Below are positions 16,840 to 24,666 of a stretch of 38,979 nucleotides of DNA, in pieces. The notes beneath the pieces are model-generated. The model was not told the origin of the DNA. It saw only the letters and a program-made list of their open reading frames with translations, and made no database searches. Origin of the DNA: an uncultured Clostridia bacterium. GTDB taxonomy: Bacteria; Bacillota; Clostridia; Oscillospirales; Oscillospiraceae. The stretch covers positions 1-38,979 of the forward strand of contig CAMKGX010000013.1 in NCBI GenBank assembly GCA_946412355.1, read 5' to 3'. Both the position numbers and the translations under genes were made by a program. Every line of letters begins with the position of its first letter. The first letter of the stretch is position 1.

Positions 16840-17465
16840 GAGGTGAATGGTAGGCGGTATCGACAACCGTTCGTAGGGCGGGACCTGCGTGTCCCGCCAA
16901 ACCCGGTACCGTCCACCGCCAAGGGCGGATGAATGGTGTGCGGCATCGACAACCACCGATACCCTTCATCATCTCCGCCGCCGGGCAAAGCGGGCGCTTC
17001 ATGAAGCGCCCCTGCAAAGAGAACCGATGCCTGTGATTTTACCGTAGGGGCGATTCACGAATCGCCCGCAGCGAGGTGATGATTTCCGCCAAGGGCGGAT
17101 GAATGGTGCGCGGCATCGACAACCACCGTAGGGGCCGACGCCCCGGCGGCCCGTACCCCGGTACCTCCCACCGCCAAGGCTGGATAAATGGTAAACGGCA
17201 TCGACAACCGTTCGTAGGGGCGGGGCTCTGCTCCGCCCTTTTCTCGTCAATTGCCGGGGTATTGGGCGGAGCAGAGCCCCGCCCCTACGGAGAAAATCGC
17301 ACCCGTGTGCAACCAACGACGCCTTTCATGAACCCCGCCGCCGGGAAAGCGGCGCGCCGGGTCGTCGCGCCCTACGAAATAACAGGTGCCCCTGCCGCAT
17401 CCAACGACACCTTTCCCGTCATCGCCAATCCGCAAGCGGGCGCTTTATGAAGCGCCCCTACGGAC
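16840..17465. repeat. Family I GTAG-hairpin block, eight modules
   Basis: Gap between hpf and the RND permease. Modules: 16873-16898 (e, plus), 16992-17013 (b, minus), 17044-17067 (a, plus), 17128-17153 (c, plus), 17214-17238 (f, plus), 17264-17288 (f, minus), 17350-17374 (d, minus), 17438-17461 (b, minus). Spacing a-c-f is 84 and 86 bp with the same linker (ending ...ACGGCATCGACAACC). No gene is supported. Confidence 0.85.
17214..17288. repeat. Inverted pair of class f hairpins (BIME-like), empty insertion site
   Basis: Two class f hairpins (arm GGGCGGGGC, loop TCT) face each other across a 25-bp spacer, making a 75-bp palindrome with GTAG at both outer ends. This is the uninterrupted counterpart of 36559-36689, where the same structure carries a 56-bp insertion in the left loop. 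Confidence 0.85.
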
Positions 17466-17487
17466 AGACTGGTATTCCCTTCGCCGT

Positions 17488-20400
17488 TTAGTCCTCCACC
17501 TGCTTCAGCTCCGCCTCGTCTACGTGGCGCAGCTCCTTTTTGTTCATCATGTCGTAGATGCAGGGCACCACGAAAAGGGTCATCAGCGTGGCGTACAGCA
17601 GTCCGCCGATGCACACCAGGGCCACCGGCTGCATCAGCGACGTGCCCACGTTCCGGGCCAGGGCCATGACGATAAGGCCCAAAATGGTGGTCAGCGACGT
17701 CATGAAGATGGGCCGCATGCGTGTGATGCCCGCGTCCACGATGGCGTCCCGCCGGGCCATGCCGGCGATGCGCTGCTGGTTGATGTAGTCCACCAGCACG
17801 ATGCCGTTATTCACGATGATGCCCACCAGCATCACAAAGCCGATGAGGGACACCACGCTGATCTCGATCCCCGCGATCAGCAACGCCATGAAGCCGCCGG
17901 TGAAGGCCAGAGGGATGGTGAACATGACGATAAAGGGCGATTTCAGGCTCTGGAACTGGGCCACCATGATGAAATACACCAGGATGATGCCCAATAGCAG
18001 CATCAGCAATAGCTGCTCCATGGCCTCCATGATCTGCTCGTTCTCGCCGGAGTAGTCCATGGTAACGCCGTCCGGCAGCGTCAGCGAGCCCACGGCCCGC
18101 TGCACCGCCGCGGTGACCAGCGTCACGTTCCGCCCCTCCGCTGCCTGGGCCGTCACGGTGACGTACCGCCGCTGCTCGTCGTGGCGGATGGTGGCCAGGC
18201 TCACGGTCTTTTCCACCGTGGCCACGTCACCCAGCTTAAAGCTGCCGTCGCCGCTGTCCTCGGCGGCGTCAGCGGTATCGGTTACGGCAGAGGCGCCGCC
18301 GACGGAGGACGCGCCGCCCATCATGGCCATCATGCTGCTCATATCAGACCCGCCGCCCATCATGCTCATCATGGAGGACATAGAGCCCATAGAGCTGCCG
18401 CCCATAGCGCCCATAGACGCCATGGCGGACAGGCTGCTGTCGGGGGTGATGGTCAAATCCAGCAGGTTTTCCACCGTCACCCGGTCGGCCTCCAGGCCCT
18501 CGATGACCACGCCCATTTTGCTGCCGTCCAGGGTCACGTCGGCGCCGGTGACGGTGGCGGGCAGGGCCGCCGCGATTTTCATATACACCTGGGCCACGGT
18601 CATGCCGTGGGCCATGGCCTTCTCCCGGTCCACCGCCACGTGGAGGGCCGCCGCGGCGTCCTCCCATCCGTCGGACACGGAGGCCACCCCGTCCACCTGC
18701 TCCATCCGCCGGGCAAGGGCGGTGGCGGCCTGGTGCAGCGTCTCCATGTCGGTGCCGTACAGGTTCACGCCGATGCCGCTGCCGGTGATGAAGTCCATCC
18801 CCGCCATGGCGCCGGAGGCGGACACGGTGCAGTCCAGGTCTTCGCAGGCGGCCTCGATGGCCCGGCCTGCGGCGTTGCCGCTCTTGCCCTCGGGCAGGGT
18901 GATATACAGCGTGGCGTCGTACTGTCCGCCGCCGGTCATGCCGCCGGTCATGCTGTCGCCGCCGATCATGGCGCCCACGGATGCCACGTTCTCCACCGCC
19001 AGCGCCCGCCGGCCCACCTCGTCGGCCAGGGCCACGGCCCGGGCCATGTCCGCGTCCTCCGGCATGGTGACGGTGACGTTGATCATGTTCATGTCCATGT
19101 CGGGTATGAAGGTAAAGCCCCGCTGCACGGCGGCGAAGCCGGTGGTCACCAGCAGCACCAGCGCCAGCAGCAGCACGGCGGCCTTGTGGTCCAGCGACCA
19201 GCGCAGCGCCTTTTCATAGGCGGGATACACGTAGTCCAGCACGCCCTTTTTCGCCTGATGCTCCCGCCGCAGCAGCCCGGAGGCCATGGCGGGCACCAGC
19301 GTCAGCGCCACCAGCAGGGATGCCAGCAGCGAGTAGCACATGGTCAGCGCCAGGTCGGTGAAGAGCTGCTTGGTGATGCCCTCCACGAACACGATGGGAA
19401 GGAAAACGCACACCGTGGTGAGGGTGGAGGCGGTGATGGCCCCCAGCACCTGGCCCGCGCCGGACACCGCCGCCTGGATCACCGTGTAGCCCTTGGCCCG
19501 GAGGCGGTAGATGTTCTCAATGACCACCACCGAGTTGTCCACCAGCATGCCCACCGCCACGGCCAGGCCGGAGAGGGAGATCATGTTGATGGTGACGCCG
19601 CTGAAATACATCAGCACAATGGCGAAAATCACGCTCACCGGGATGGAGACAAGGGTAATCACCGTGGGCCGCCAGTCCCGCAAAAACAGGAACAGCACCA
19701 CCACCGAGAACAGCGCCCCCCACAGCAGGGAGGACAAAATGCTGTTCACAATCAGGTGGATATAGTCGCCCTGGTCCATCAGCGGCACGAAGTGGAGGCC
19801 GGGGTATTCCTGCTCCAGGGCGGCGAAGCGCGCCGCCAGATTCTCGCTGACCTGGGCGGTGGCGTAGTTGGACTGCTTGGTAAAGGAGGCGATGACGCCG
19901 TTTTCGCCGTTAAGCTTGGTGTAGATCTCGGCGCTGTTGTCGGTGACGAACACGGTGGCCACGTCCTCCAGCCGGATGGGTGCCACGTCCTCCAGCCCCA
20001 GGTCGAACAGCACCAGCGTCCGCAGCTCCTCCTGGGAAGCCAGGGCGTCGCCCACCGACACCATGTACTGCACGCCGCTGTCATCGCTGACGTACCCCGC
20101 GGGCATGGCGAAGTCCTGGGCCGTCAGCAGGGCGGAGATGGTGCTCATGCTCAGCATGCCGCCCACGTCGGTCTGGCTCTCCAGATCCTTCCGGGTGTCT
20201 TTCAGGGAGGCGAGGCCCTGCTCCACGGTGGACAGGGCGCTGTCCAGCTGCATTTCCGACTTGGTCAGCAGCGTCACCGCGTCCAAAAGGCCCCCCACGC
20301 CCTGGGACAGCTGGCCGCCGAGCTTGGCCAGCTCCTTGTCGTTGTTCAGGGTGTCGGTAAGGCTCTCCATGGCCTTGGAAGCGTCGGTCATGGTCTTTTG

Positions 20401-21336
20401 CAGGGCCTCCAACTGGGCCGAAAGGGCGGAGATGCGGTCCGTCCACTGCTGGGGGTCGATCTGGCTGAAATAGTCGGGCCAGTCGGCGGGATTCTCCGGC
20501 AGGGGCCCCAAATCGGTGGCGGTGGCGGGCAGGTCGGTGCCGGTGGCGGCGCCCCCCGCCGGGGCGCTGACGTCGGGCAGGGCCGCCCGGGCTTTTTTGA
20601 TGGCGGACACCACGCCGTCGCCGACGCCGTCCGCCGCCGCTTTTTTGCCGTCGGCCAGGGCCTTTTGGGCGGCGGTGAGCTGCGCCTTGGCGTCGTTTAG
20701 CTGCTTCTGGGCCGCATCCAGCTTTTTCGCCGTCGCGTCGTACACGGTGTGGGACACGCTATCCAGCTTTTCCGGGTCCAGGATCACGTGGAGCTGCCGG
20801 TCCACCGTGCCGTTGATGTCCACGCTGGCCACGCCGGTGACGCCCGTCAGCTTCTGGGCCAGTGTCTCATCCACGAAGTCGCTGACCTGGTGGACGTCCT
20901 TGCCGTCGTAGCTGATGGCCGTCACCATCACCGGCAGCATGGAGGGGTTGATTTTCATCACGTAAGGGGTGGCCACGGTGTCGCTCCACTGGCCGGACAG
21001 TGCGGTGATTTTCTGCTGAATGTCCACCGCCACCGTGTCCATGTTCACCCCTTCTTCAAATTCCAGCACCACCATGGACACGCTGTTGCTGCTGGTGGAG
21101 GTCACCTCTTTGATGTGCTCCAACGTGGCCATGGACTGCTCCACCGGCCCGGTCACCTCCTGCTCCACGCTCTCGGGGCTGGCGCCGGGGTAAGCGGTGA
21201 CGATAATGGCATAGGGGAAGTCCATGTTGGGCAGCAGGTCGGGGGTCATCTTGATGTAGGCCACCACGCCCAGCACGATGATGGCCAGCACCGCCACAAA
21301 CACGGTCAGCGGTTTTTTCACGCTGAAAGCAGGCAT
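17488..21336 (-). CDS. RND-family efflux permease (AcrB/HAE1-like) with coiled-coil and Met-rich inserts
   Basis: A 1282-residue RND inner-membrane pump, proton driven, longer than the usual 1030-1065. The N-terminal anchor is KKPLTVFVAVLAIIVLGVVAY. TM4 carries the relay Asp in AVGMLVDNSVVVIENI, and late spans include LLLMLLLGIILVYFIMVAQFQS and GFVMLVGIIVNNGIVLVDYI. Two inserts are unusual: residues about 195-390 form a predicted coiled coil (heptad-like LDAAQKQLNDAKAQLTAAQK and later Leu/Asp-rich helices) inside the first porter loop, and residues about 966-1014 hold 14 Met in 42 residues with Gly/Ser. No membrane-fusion or outer-membrane channel gene is adjacent. ATG 21336 is chosen for AAAGGAGGGGG 8 nt upstream; substrate is unknown. 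A Gram-positive envelope would need no TolC. Confidence 0.9.
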   Translation of the reverse strand: MPAFSVKKPLTVFVAVLAIIVLGVVAYIKMTPDLLPNMDFPYAIIVTAYPGASPESVEQEVTGPVEQSMATLEHIKEVTSTSSNSVSMVVLEFEEGVNMDTVAVDIQQKITALSGQWSDTVATPYVMKINPSMLPVMVTAISYDGKDVHQVSDFVDETLAQKLTGVTGVASVDINGTVDRQLHVILDPEKLDSVSHTVYDATAKKLDAAQKQLNDAKAQLTAAQKALADGKKAAADGVGDGVVSAIKKARAALPDVSAPAGGAATGTDLPATATDLGPLPENPADWPDYFSQIDPQQWTDRISALSAQLEALQKTMTDASKAMESLTDTLNNDKELAKLGGQLSQGVGGLLDAVTLLTKSEMQLDSALSTVEQGLASLKDTRKDLESQTDVGGMLSMSTISALLTAQDFAMPAGYVSDDSGVQYMVSVGDALASQEELRTLVLFDLGLEDVAPIRLEDVATVFVTDNSAEIYTKLNGENGVIASFTKQSNYATAQVSENLAARFAALEQEYPGLHFVPLMDQGDYIHLIVNSILSSLLWGALFSVVVLFLFLRDWRPTVITLVSIPVSVIFAIVLMYFSGVTINMISLSGLAVAVGMLVDNSVVVIENIYRLRAKGYTVIQAAVSGAGQVLGAITASTLTTVCVFLPIVFVEGITKQLFTDLALTMCYSLLASLLVALTLVPAMASGLLRREHQAKKGVLDYVYPAYEKALRWSLDHKAAVLLLALVLLVTTGFAAVQRGFTFIPDMDMNMINVTVTMPEDADMARAVALADEVGRRALAVENVASVGAMIGGDSMTGGMTGGGQYDATLYITLPEGKSGNAAGRAIEAACEDLDCTVSASGAMAGMDFITGSGIGVNLYGTDMETLHQAATALARRMEQVDGVASVSDGWEDAAAALHVAVDREKAMAHGMTVAQVYMKIAAALPATVTGADVTLDGSKMGVVIEGLEADRVTVENLLDLTITPDSSLSAMASMGAMGGSSMGSMSSMMSMMGGGSDMSSMMAMMGGASSVGGASAVTDTADAAEDSGDGSFKLGDVATVEKTVSLATIRHDEQRRYVTVTAQAAEGRNVTLVTAAVQRAVGSLTLPDGVTMDYSGENEQIMEAMEQLLLMLLLGIILVYFIMVAQFQSLKSPFIVMFTIPLAFTGGFMALLIAGIEISVVSLIGFVMLVGIIVNNGIVLVDYINQQRIAGMARRDAIVDAGITRMRPIFMTSLTTILGLIVMALARNVGTSLMQPVALVCIGGLLYATLMTLFVVPCIYDMMNKKELRHVDEAELKQVED

Positions 21337-21379
21337 CCGCACCCCCTCCTTTCTCAATTTCATAACATTTCAGTGTGAC

Positions 21380-21408
21380 AGTATATCACCCGGATTTTTC
21401 CAATGCAA
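21380..21408 (-). promoter_or_regulatory. RND permease promoter (sigma-A type)
   Basis: Minus strand -35 TTGCAT (21408-21403), 17-nt spacer, -10 TATACT (21385-21380). The start codon is 43 nt beyond the -10. Confidence 0.7.
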
Positions 21409-21529
21409 GAACGGGGGAGAATTGTTTATGAAAACGTTACAAACGCCCCTGCAAAGCAGGAAGAAAAAGGGAAATGGAGGACGAAAAAGGGGGAAAAGGA
21501 GGACGCGAAAAAGCAGGATGAATGGCAAA

Positions 21530-21662
21530 TGGCAACGCCCCTACGGTGTAATCATGGCGGCATCGGTTTCTCCGTAGGGCGGGACCTGCGTGTCCCGCCT
21601 TGCCGGTTGGCGGAGTTGCGGGGGCAGGGCAATGCGTAGGGCGCGACGACTCGGCGCGCCGT
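21530..21662. repeat. Family I hairpins downstream of the RND promoter region
   Basis: A truncated GCCCCTACGG end at about 21537-21546, class e at 21574-21599 (plus) and class d at 21636-21661 (plus). The stretch 21409-21530 is AG-rich and holds no recognisable gene. Confidence 0.75.
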
Positions 21663-21703
21663 TGCCTTCCCCAGGCGGCACTGTGCCCGCACGCCCGCGC
21701 ATG

Positions 21704-21736
21704 AAAAAAAGAGAGGCGCCACGCCTCTCTTTTTTC
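21704..21736. terminator. Bidirectional terminator after hemW
   Basis: Stem AAAAAAGAGAGGCG with its complement, 3-nt loop, and a T-run on either strand. It lies 3 nt after the hemW stop on the minus strand. Confidence 0.93.
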
Positions 21737-21739
21737 TTT

Positions 21740-22897
21740 TCACCGCGCCATCTGCGCGTCAAACACCGCCTGCTGCACCTGCAAAATAATGGCGTTGGAC
21801 ACCAGAAAGCCCCGGGGCGTCAGCCGCCAGCCGCTTTCGGTGGGGGCGGCCAGGCCGTGGTCCGCCAGTTGCCGGAACACCGCCTCCGCCCCGGCGAAGG
21901 GCTTGCGGTACGTCCGCTCCACGGTGGTGCGGGAGATGCCCTCCGCCGTTCGCAGGGACAGCATGATGTACTCCATGCACCGCTCCCGGGGCAAAATCTC
22001 CTCCCGCTCGCTCAGCCGCATCTCCCCGGCGAGGTAGCCGTCCAAATCCCGCTCATAGGCAAAGCGCACGTTGCCGAAGTCGGAATGGGCCCCGGGGCCG
22101 AAGCCGGCGTAGGGCGCCATGCGCCAATACCGCAGGTTGTGGCGGCTCTCCCGGCCCGGCCGGGCAAAGTTGGAGATTTCGTACTGCTGGTAGCCCGCCA
22201 ACCCCAGCGCCTCCACCGCCCACAGGTACATGTCGGCCTGGGCCTCGTCGTCCGGCAGGTCGGCGCTGTCCCGCCGCTGCCACAGGGGCGTGCCCTCCTC
22301 CACCTTCAGCCCGTAGGCGCTGATGTGGTCCGTGCCCAGGGCGATGGCGCTCTCCAGCGTCCGTTGCCAGTGGGCCATGGTCTGGCCCGGCAGGCCGTAC
22401 ATCAGGTCGATGCTGACGTTGTCAAACCCGGCGCTCCGGGCGGCGGACACCGCCTGCTGCACCTGCGCCGCCGTGTGGATGCGGCCGATGGCGCGGAGCA
22501 TATCGTCGTCCATGGCCTGGGCCCCCAATGACAGGCGGTTGAACCCCGCCTTGCGCAGCATTTTCAGGGCTTTCACGTCCCCGGCGCTGTCCGGGTTGGC
22601 CTCCAGGGTGATCTCCGCGTCCGCCGTCAGACGATAGCTTTTGCGGATGGTTTTCAGCAGGGCGGCCAGCCGCTTGGGGCCCAGATAGCTGGGGGTGCCG
22701 CCGCCGAAATACACCGTGTCCACCTGCTGTCCCGCCATCCGGGGGGCCACCTCCCGGAGATGGGCGGTGAGGGCGGCGCAGTAGTCGTCCATTTTGTCCT
22801 CCCGGTGGGCCAGGGAGTAGAAGTCGCAGTAGCTGCACTTGGCGGCGCAAAAGGGGATGTGGACGTACAGGCCCACGTTGGGTCGTTGGGCGGTCAT
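21740..22897 (-). CDS. hemW: Radical SAM family heme chaperone HemW
   Basis: A 385-residue HemN-like radical SAM protein that binds haem and delivers it to haem enzymes; it does not act as the coproporphyrinogen dehydrogenase. The start LYVHIPFCAAKCSYCDFYS holds the CxxxCxxC cluster, then VYFGGGTPSYLGP, ITLEANPDS, RLSLGAQAMDD and DLMYGLPGQT motifs; the HemN_C domain ends the protein. HemW proteins lack the extra N-terminal part of HemN. The ATG at 22897 follows GGAGGAGG at 7 nt; the frame is open further to 22984 but that part overlaps the ferredoxin gene. In many Firmicutes hemW follows lepA; here it follows a ferredoxin with a 4-nt overlap, so reduction by that ferredoxin is possible but unproven. 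Confidence 0.93.
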   Translation of the reverse strand: MTAQRPNVGLYVHIPFCAAKCSYCDFYSLAHREDKMDDYCAALTAHLREVAPRMAGQQVDTVYFGGGTPSYLGPKRLAALLKTIRKSYRLTADAEITLEANPDSAGDVKALKMLRKAGFNRLSLGAQAMDDDMLRAIGRIHTAAQVQQAVSAARSAGFDNVSIDLMYGLPGQTMAHWQRTLESAIALGTDHISAYGLKVEEGTPLWQRRDSADLPDDEAQADMYLWAVEALGLAGYQQYEISNFARPGRESRHNLRYWRMAPYAGFGPGAHSDFGNVRFAYERDLDGYLAGEMRLSEREEILPRERCMEYIMLSLRTAEGISRTTVERTYRKPFAGAEAVFRQLADHGLAAPTESGWRLTPRGFLVSNAIILQVQQAVFDAQMAR

Positions 22898-23139
22898 GGG
22901 GCGGCCTCCTCCGTCATTTTGGGGGGCAGCATGGTGACCGCCCCGGAAAAGCAGTTGACCTTGCAGCTCCGGCAGCCGATGCACCTGTCCTCATCCACCT
23001 CATAGAGGCCGTCGGGCCGCAGCACGATGCAGTCCATCACGCAGAACATGGCGCACCAGCCGCAGCCGGTGCAGCTTACCGGGTCGATGACGGCCCGCTG
23101 CCGCGCCTTGCGCCCAAAGGGATGGGCGGGATCGTACAT
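22894..23139 (-). CDS. 2[4Fe-4S] ferredoxin-type protein
   Basis: An 81-residue bacterial-type ferredoxin. Two cluster motifs are visible: CTGCGWCAMFCVMDC and CIGCRSCKVNCFS, so two [4Fe-4S] clusters are expected. ATG 23139 is chosen (GAGGGGA upstream, MYDPAHPFGRK start) over the upstream in-frame start at 23172. The TGA overlaps the hemW ATG (ATGA). It has its own promoter 35 nt upstream and probably forms an operon with hemW. The electron donor or acceptor is unknown. Confidence 0.88.
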   Translation of the reverse strand: MYDPAHPFGRKARQRAVIDPVSCTGCGWCAMFCVMDCIVLRPDGLYEVDEDRCIGCRSCKVNCFSGAVTMLPPKMTEEAAP

Positions 23140-23173
23140 GGCGCTCCCCTCGCTTTCTATAACACTTTTCAAT

Positions 23174-23202
23174 AGTATATCCCATTTTTAACAGGATGGC
23201 AA
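23174..23202 (-). promoter_or_regulatory. Ferredoxin-hemW promoter
   Basis: Minus strand -35 TTGCCA (23202-23197), 17-nt spacer, -10 TATACT (23179-23174). It is divergent from, and next to, the spoVAC promoter. Confidence 0.75.
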
Positions 23203-23203
23203 C

Positions 23204-23233
23204 GCATGATTTGGCCCGGTTTGCCCCATACTG
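23204..23233 (+). promoter_or_regulatory. Putative sigma-G-type promoter of spoVAC
   Basis: -35 GCATG (23204-23208) and -10 CATACTG (23227-23233), 18 nt apart. The sigma-G consensus is GHATR / CATNHTA, so the match is six of seven at the -10. It fits forespore expression of spoVA genes. The start codon is 24 nt beyond the -10. Confidence 0.55.
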
Positions 23234-23257
23234 TGGAAAAACGGAAAGGATGATTTC

Positions 23258-23707
23258 ATGAATCTCTCGCCGCAGGAATACGACAAGCTGGTGCGCCAAA
23301 TGGCGCCCCGCTCCCCCCTGGGGAAAAACACCGCCCTGGCCTTCGCTGTGGGCGGCGCCATCTGCTGCCTGGGCCAGGCCATCCGGGACGGCTGGGCCGC
23401 CGCCGGGCTGGGGACTGACGACGCCGCCACCGCCACCTCGGTGACGCTGGTGTTCCTCTCCGCCCTGCTGACGGGCCTGGGGCTGTACCACAAGCTGGCC
23501 CGCCACGCCGGGGCCGGCACCCTGGTGCCCATCACCGGCTTTGCCAACGCCGTGGCCTCCCCCGCCATCGACTTTCGGGCCGAGGGCCTCATCACCGGCA
23601 CGGCGGTGAAGCTGTTCACCGTGGCGGGGCCGGTGATTGTGTTCGGCACCGCCGCCAGCGCCGTCTACGGGGTGATTTTGTGGGCGCTGTCCGCTGTGGG
23701 GGGATGA
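23258..23707 (+). CDS. spoVAC: Stage V sporulation protein AC (SpoVAC)
   Basis: A 149-residue forespore inner-membrane protein of the SpoVA channel, which takes up dipicolinic acid in sporulation and releases it in germination. The family start YDKLVRQMAPRSPLGKN leads to three or four hydrophobic segments (ALAFAVGGAICCLGQAI, SVTLVFLSALLTGLGLY, AVKLFTVAGPVIVFGTAASAVYG). AAAGGA lies 7 nt before the ATG. In most clostridia spoVAC is followed by spoVAD and spoVAE; here the gene stands alone and is followed by non-coding hairpin-rich DNA. Confidence 0.92.
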   Translation: MNLSPQEYDKLVRQMAPRSPLGKNTALAFAVGGAICCLGQAIRDGWAAAGLGTDDAATATSVTLVFLSALLTGLGLYHKLARHAGAGTLVPITGFANAVASPAIDFRAEGLITGTAVKLFTVAGPVIVFGTAASAVYGVILWALSAVGG

Positions 23708-23773
23708 TTTTGGGCCGACTTGGCGGCAGCAGAAAAACGGCGATAAATATTTGCGAAATATGCGCATAGCATA

Positions 23774-23828
23774 TTGCAATTTCGCCTCCCGCATGATATA
23801 GTACGCCAAAACCAACCCCCAAAGGAGG
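23774..23828 (+). promoter_or_regulatory. Promoter-like sequence with ribosome-binding site but no clear gene
   Basis: -35 TTGCAA (23774-23779), 17-nt spacer, -10 TATAGT (23797-23802), and AAAGGAGG at 23821-23828. No ATG, GTG or TTG lies at a usable distance. The frame that follows reads CQICPGCGTVCLLCPPG, with five Cys in CxxC patterns, but it lacks a start and runs into a repeat. It may be a broken small gene or a chance arrangement. Confidence 0.3.
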
Positions 23829-23959
23829 CGCCCCACAGCCTGTCAAATCTGTCCCGGCTGCGGCACGGTGTGCCTGCTGTGTCCCCCGGGCCGTTTGCTG
23901 ATGGCCCTCCATGCCCGCCTCATGACACGAAAAAAGCTTCTATCTCTTTTTCTCTCCAA

Positions 23960-23998
23960 TGGAAATCCCCCGGCCCGAAAAGGGCCGGGGGATTTCCA
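23960..23998. terminator. 17-bp perfect hairpin after spoVAC
   Basis: Stem TGGAAATCCCCCGGCCC with its complement and loop GAAAA, not followed by a T-run. It may stop or stabilise the end of a transcript from spoVAC. Its GGGGGATTT end matches the hairpin after hpf. Confidence 0.5.
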
Positions 23999-24000
23999 AG

Positions 24001-24192
24001 CCTGTCAAAAAACGGCTCCGCCGTTTTTTGACAATGGGATTGCAGTCTACTGCGCGCACGAATAGTGCGCCGGAGGCGCACTATTCGCACACTTCGTAGC
24101 CTGAGAAGTGAAAAAAGTGACGCGCATGTCGTCACTTTTTTCGGATTTCATGGGTTCGCGCCTGCGGGCGCGAAATCTGCGATGCTTTTTGA
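24001..24192 (+). repeat. Family III modular hairpin element (copy 1)
   Basis: Slot 1 is 24003-24033, arm TGTCAAAAAACGGC, loop TCC. Constant TGCAGTCTACTGCGCGCAC follows. Slot 2 is about 24059-24087, arm CGAATAGTGCGCC, loop GGA. Constant GCACACTTCGTAGCCTGAG follows. Slot 3 is 24110-24142, arm GAAAAAAGTGACG. Constant GATTTCATGGGTTCGCGCC and its complementary GGGCGCGAA arm end with ATCTGCGATGCTTTTT. Copy 2 at 30627-30857 has the same constant parts and different hairpins. Confidence 0.88.
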
Positions 24193-24231
24193 CAATCTGG
24201 GAAATCCTCGGATATACGATTACGGTCACCG

Positions 24232-24270
24232 TAAAAAGCAGAAACCGCCACTCTGCCAAGTGACGGTTTC
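24232..24270 (-). terminator. Intrinsic terminator of the hup-divIC cluster
   Basis: On the minus strand GAAACCG-t-CACT pairs with AGTG-g-CGGTTTC around the loop, followed by CTGCTTTTT. It lies 112 nt after the divIC stop. Confidence 0.7.
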
Positions 24271-24302
24271 CGTGCTTCATAACAGCATAGAACCATAATT
24301 CG

Positions 24303-24335
24303 GGCGGAGCCGCTTTTGGCAGCGCCTTTTTACAT
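24303..24335 (+). terminator. Plus-strand terminator facing divIC
   Basis: GGCG...CGCC stem with inner GCC/GGC pairing and loop, followed by TTTTTACATTTT. It would stop transcription from spoVAC or from the family III element before divIC. Confidence 0.6.
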
Positions 24336-24381
24336 TTTCATTATACCCGCGGCTTTCCGGGCTGTCAAGCCCTTTTGGGGG

Positions 24382-24666
24382 TCAGTCGTTGACGTCGTAG
24401 AAGATGCGCTCGCCGCTCTCCGCCAGGCCCAGCAGCTCTCGGGCCAGGCCCTTGATGAAGTTCTCGTCCCCGGCCTTGCTCAGGTCGGCCTTCAGGGCGT
24501 CGTTGGCCTGGGTCTGCTGCTCCACCTGGGCGGCCAGGGAGGCCTGCTCCTGCCGGGCGTAGGACAGCTTGCGGTACACCTGGGCCGTCTCCACCGCCAG
24601 CACCGCCACCAGCACCAGCAGCACGGCGATGAGCAGCGGGCTTGCCTTGCGGCGTGATTTTTTCAT
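24382..24666 (-). CDS. divIC: Septum formation initiator DivIC/FtsB
   Basis: A 94-residue bitopic division protein. A short basic cytoplasmic start MKKSRRKAS, one membrane span (LLIAVLLVLVAVLAVETAQVY) and an extracellular coiled coil (LSYARQEQASLAAQVEQQTQ...DALKADL) lead to the conserved end with FIKGLARELLGLAESGERIFYD. It complexes with FtsL and DivIB in the divisome. ATG 24666 has AAGGAGG 8 nt upstream, so independent initiation is expected even though the frame is open into yabQ. Order hup-rqcP-yabP-yabQ-divIC matches Firmicute synteny. Confidence 0.9.
   Translation of the reverse strand: MKKSRRKASPLLIAVLLVLVAVLAVETAQVYRKLSYARQEQASLAAQVEQQTQANDALKADLSKAGDENFIKGLARELLGLAESGERIFYDVND

Noticed and set aside
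18181-20700. An 839-residue plus-strand frame opposite the RND permease
   Set aside because: Antisense shadow with His/Gln/Gly-rich composition and no recognisable domain.
23868-24065. A 65-residue Cys-containing protein
   Set aside because: No ribosome site at its GTG, and the second half translates hairpins of the family III element.
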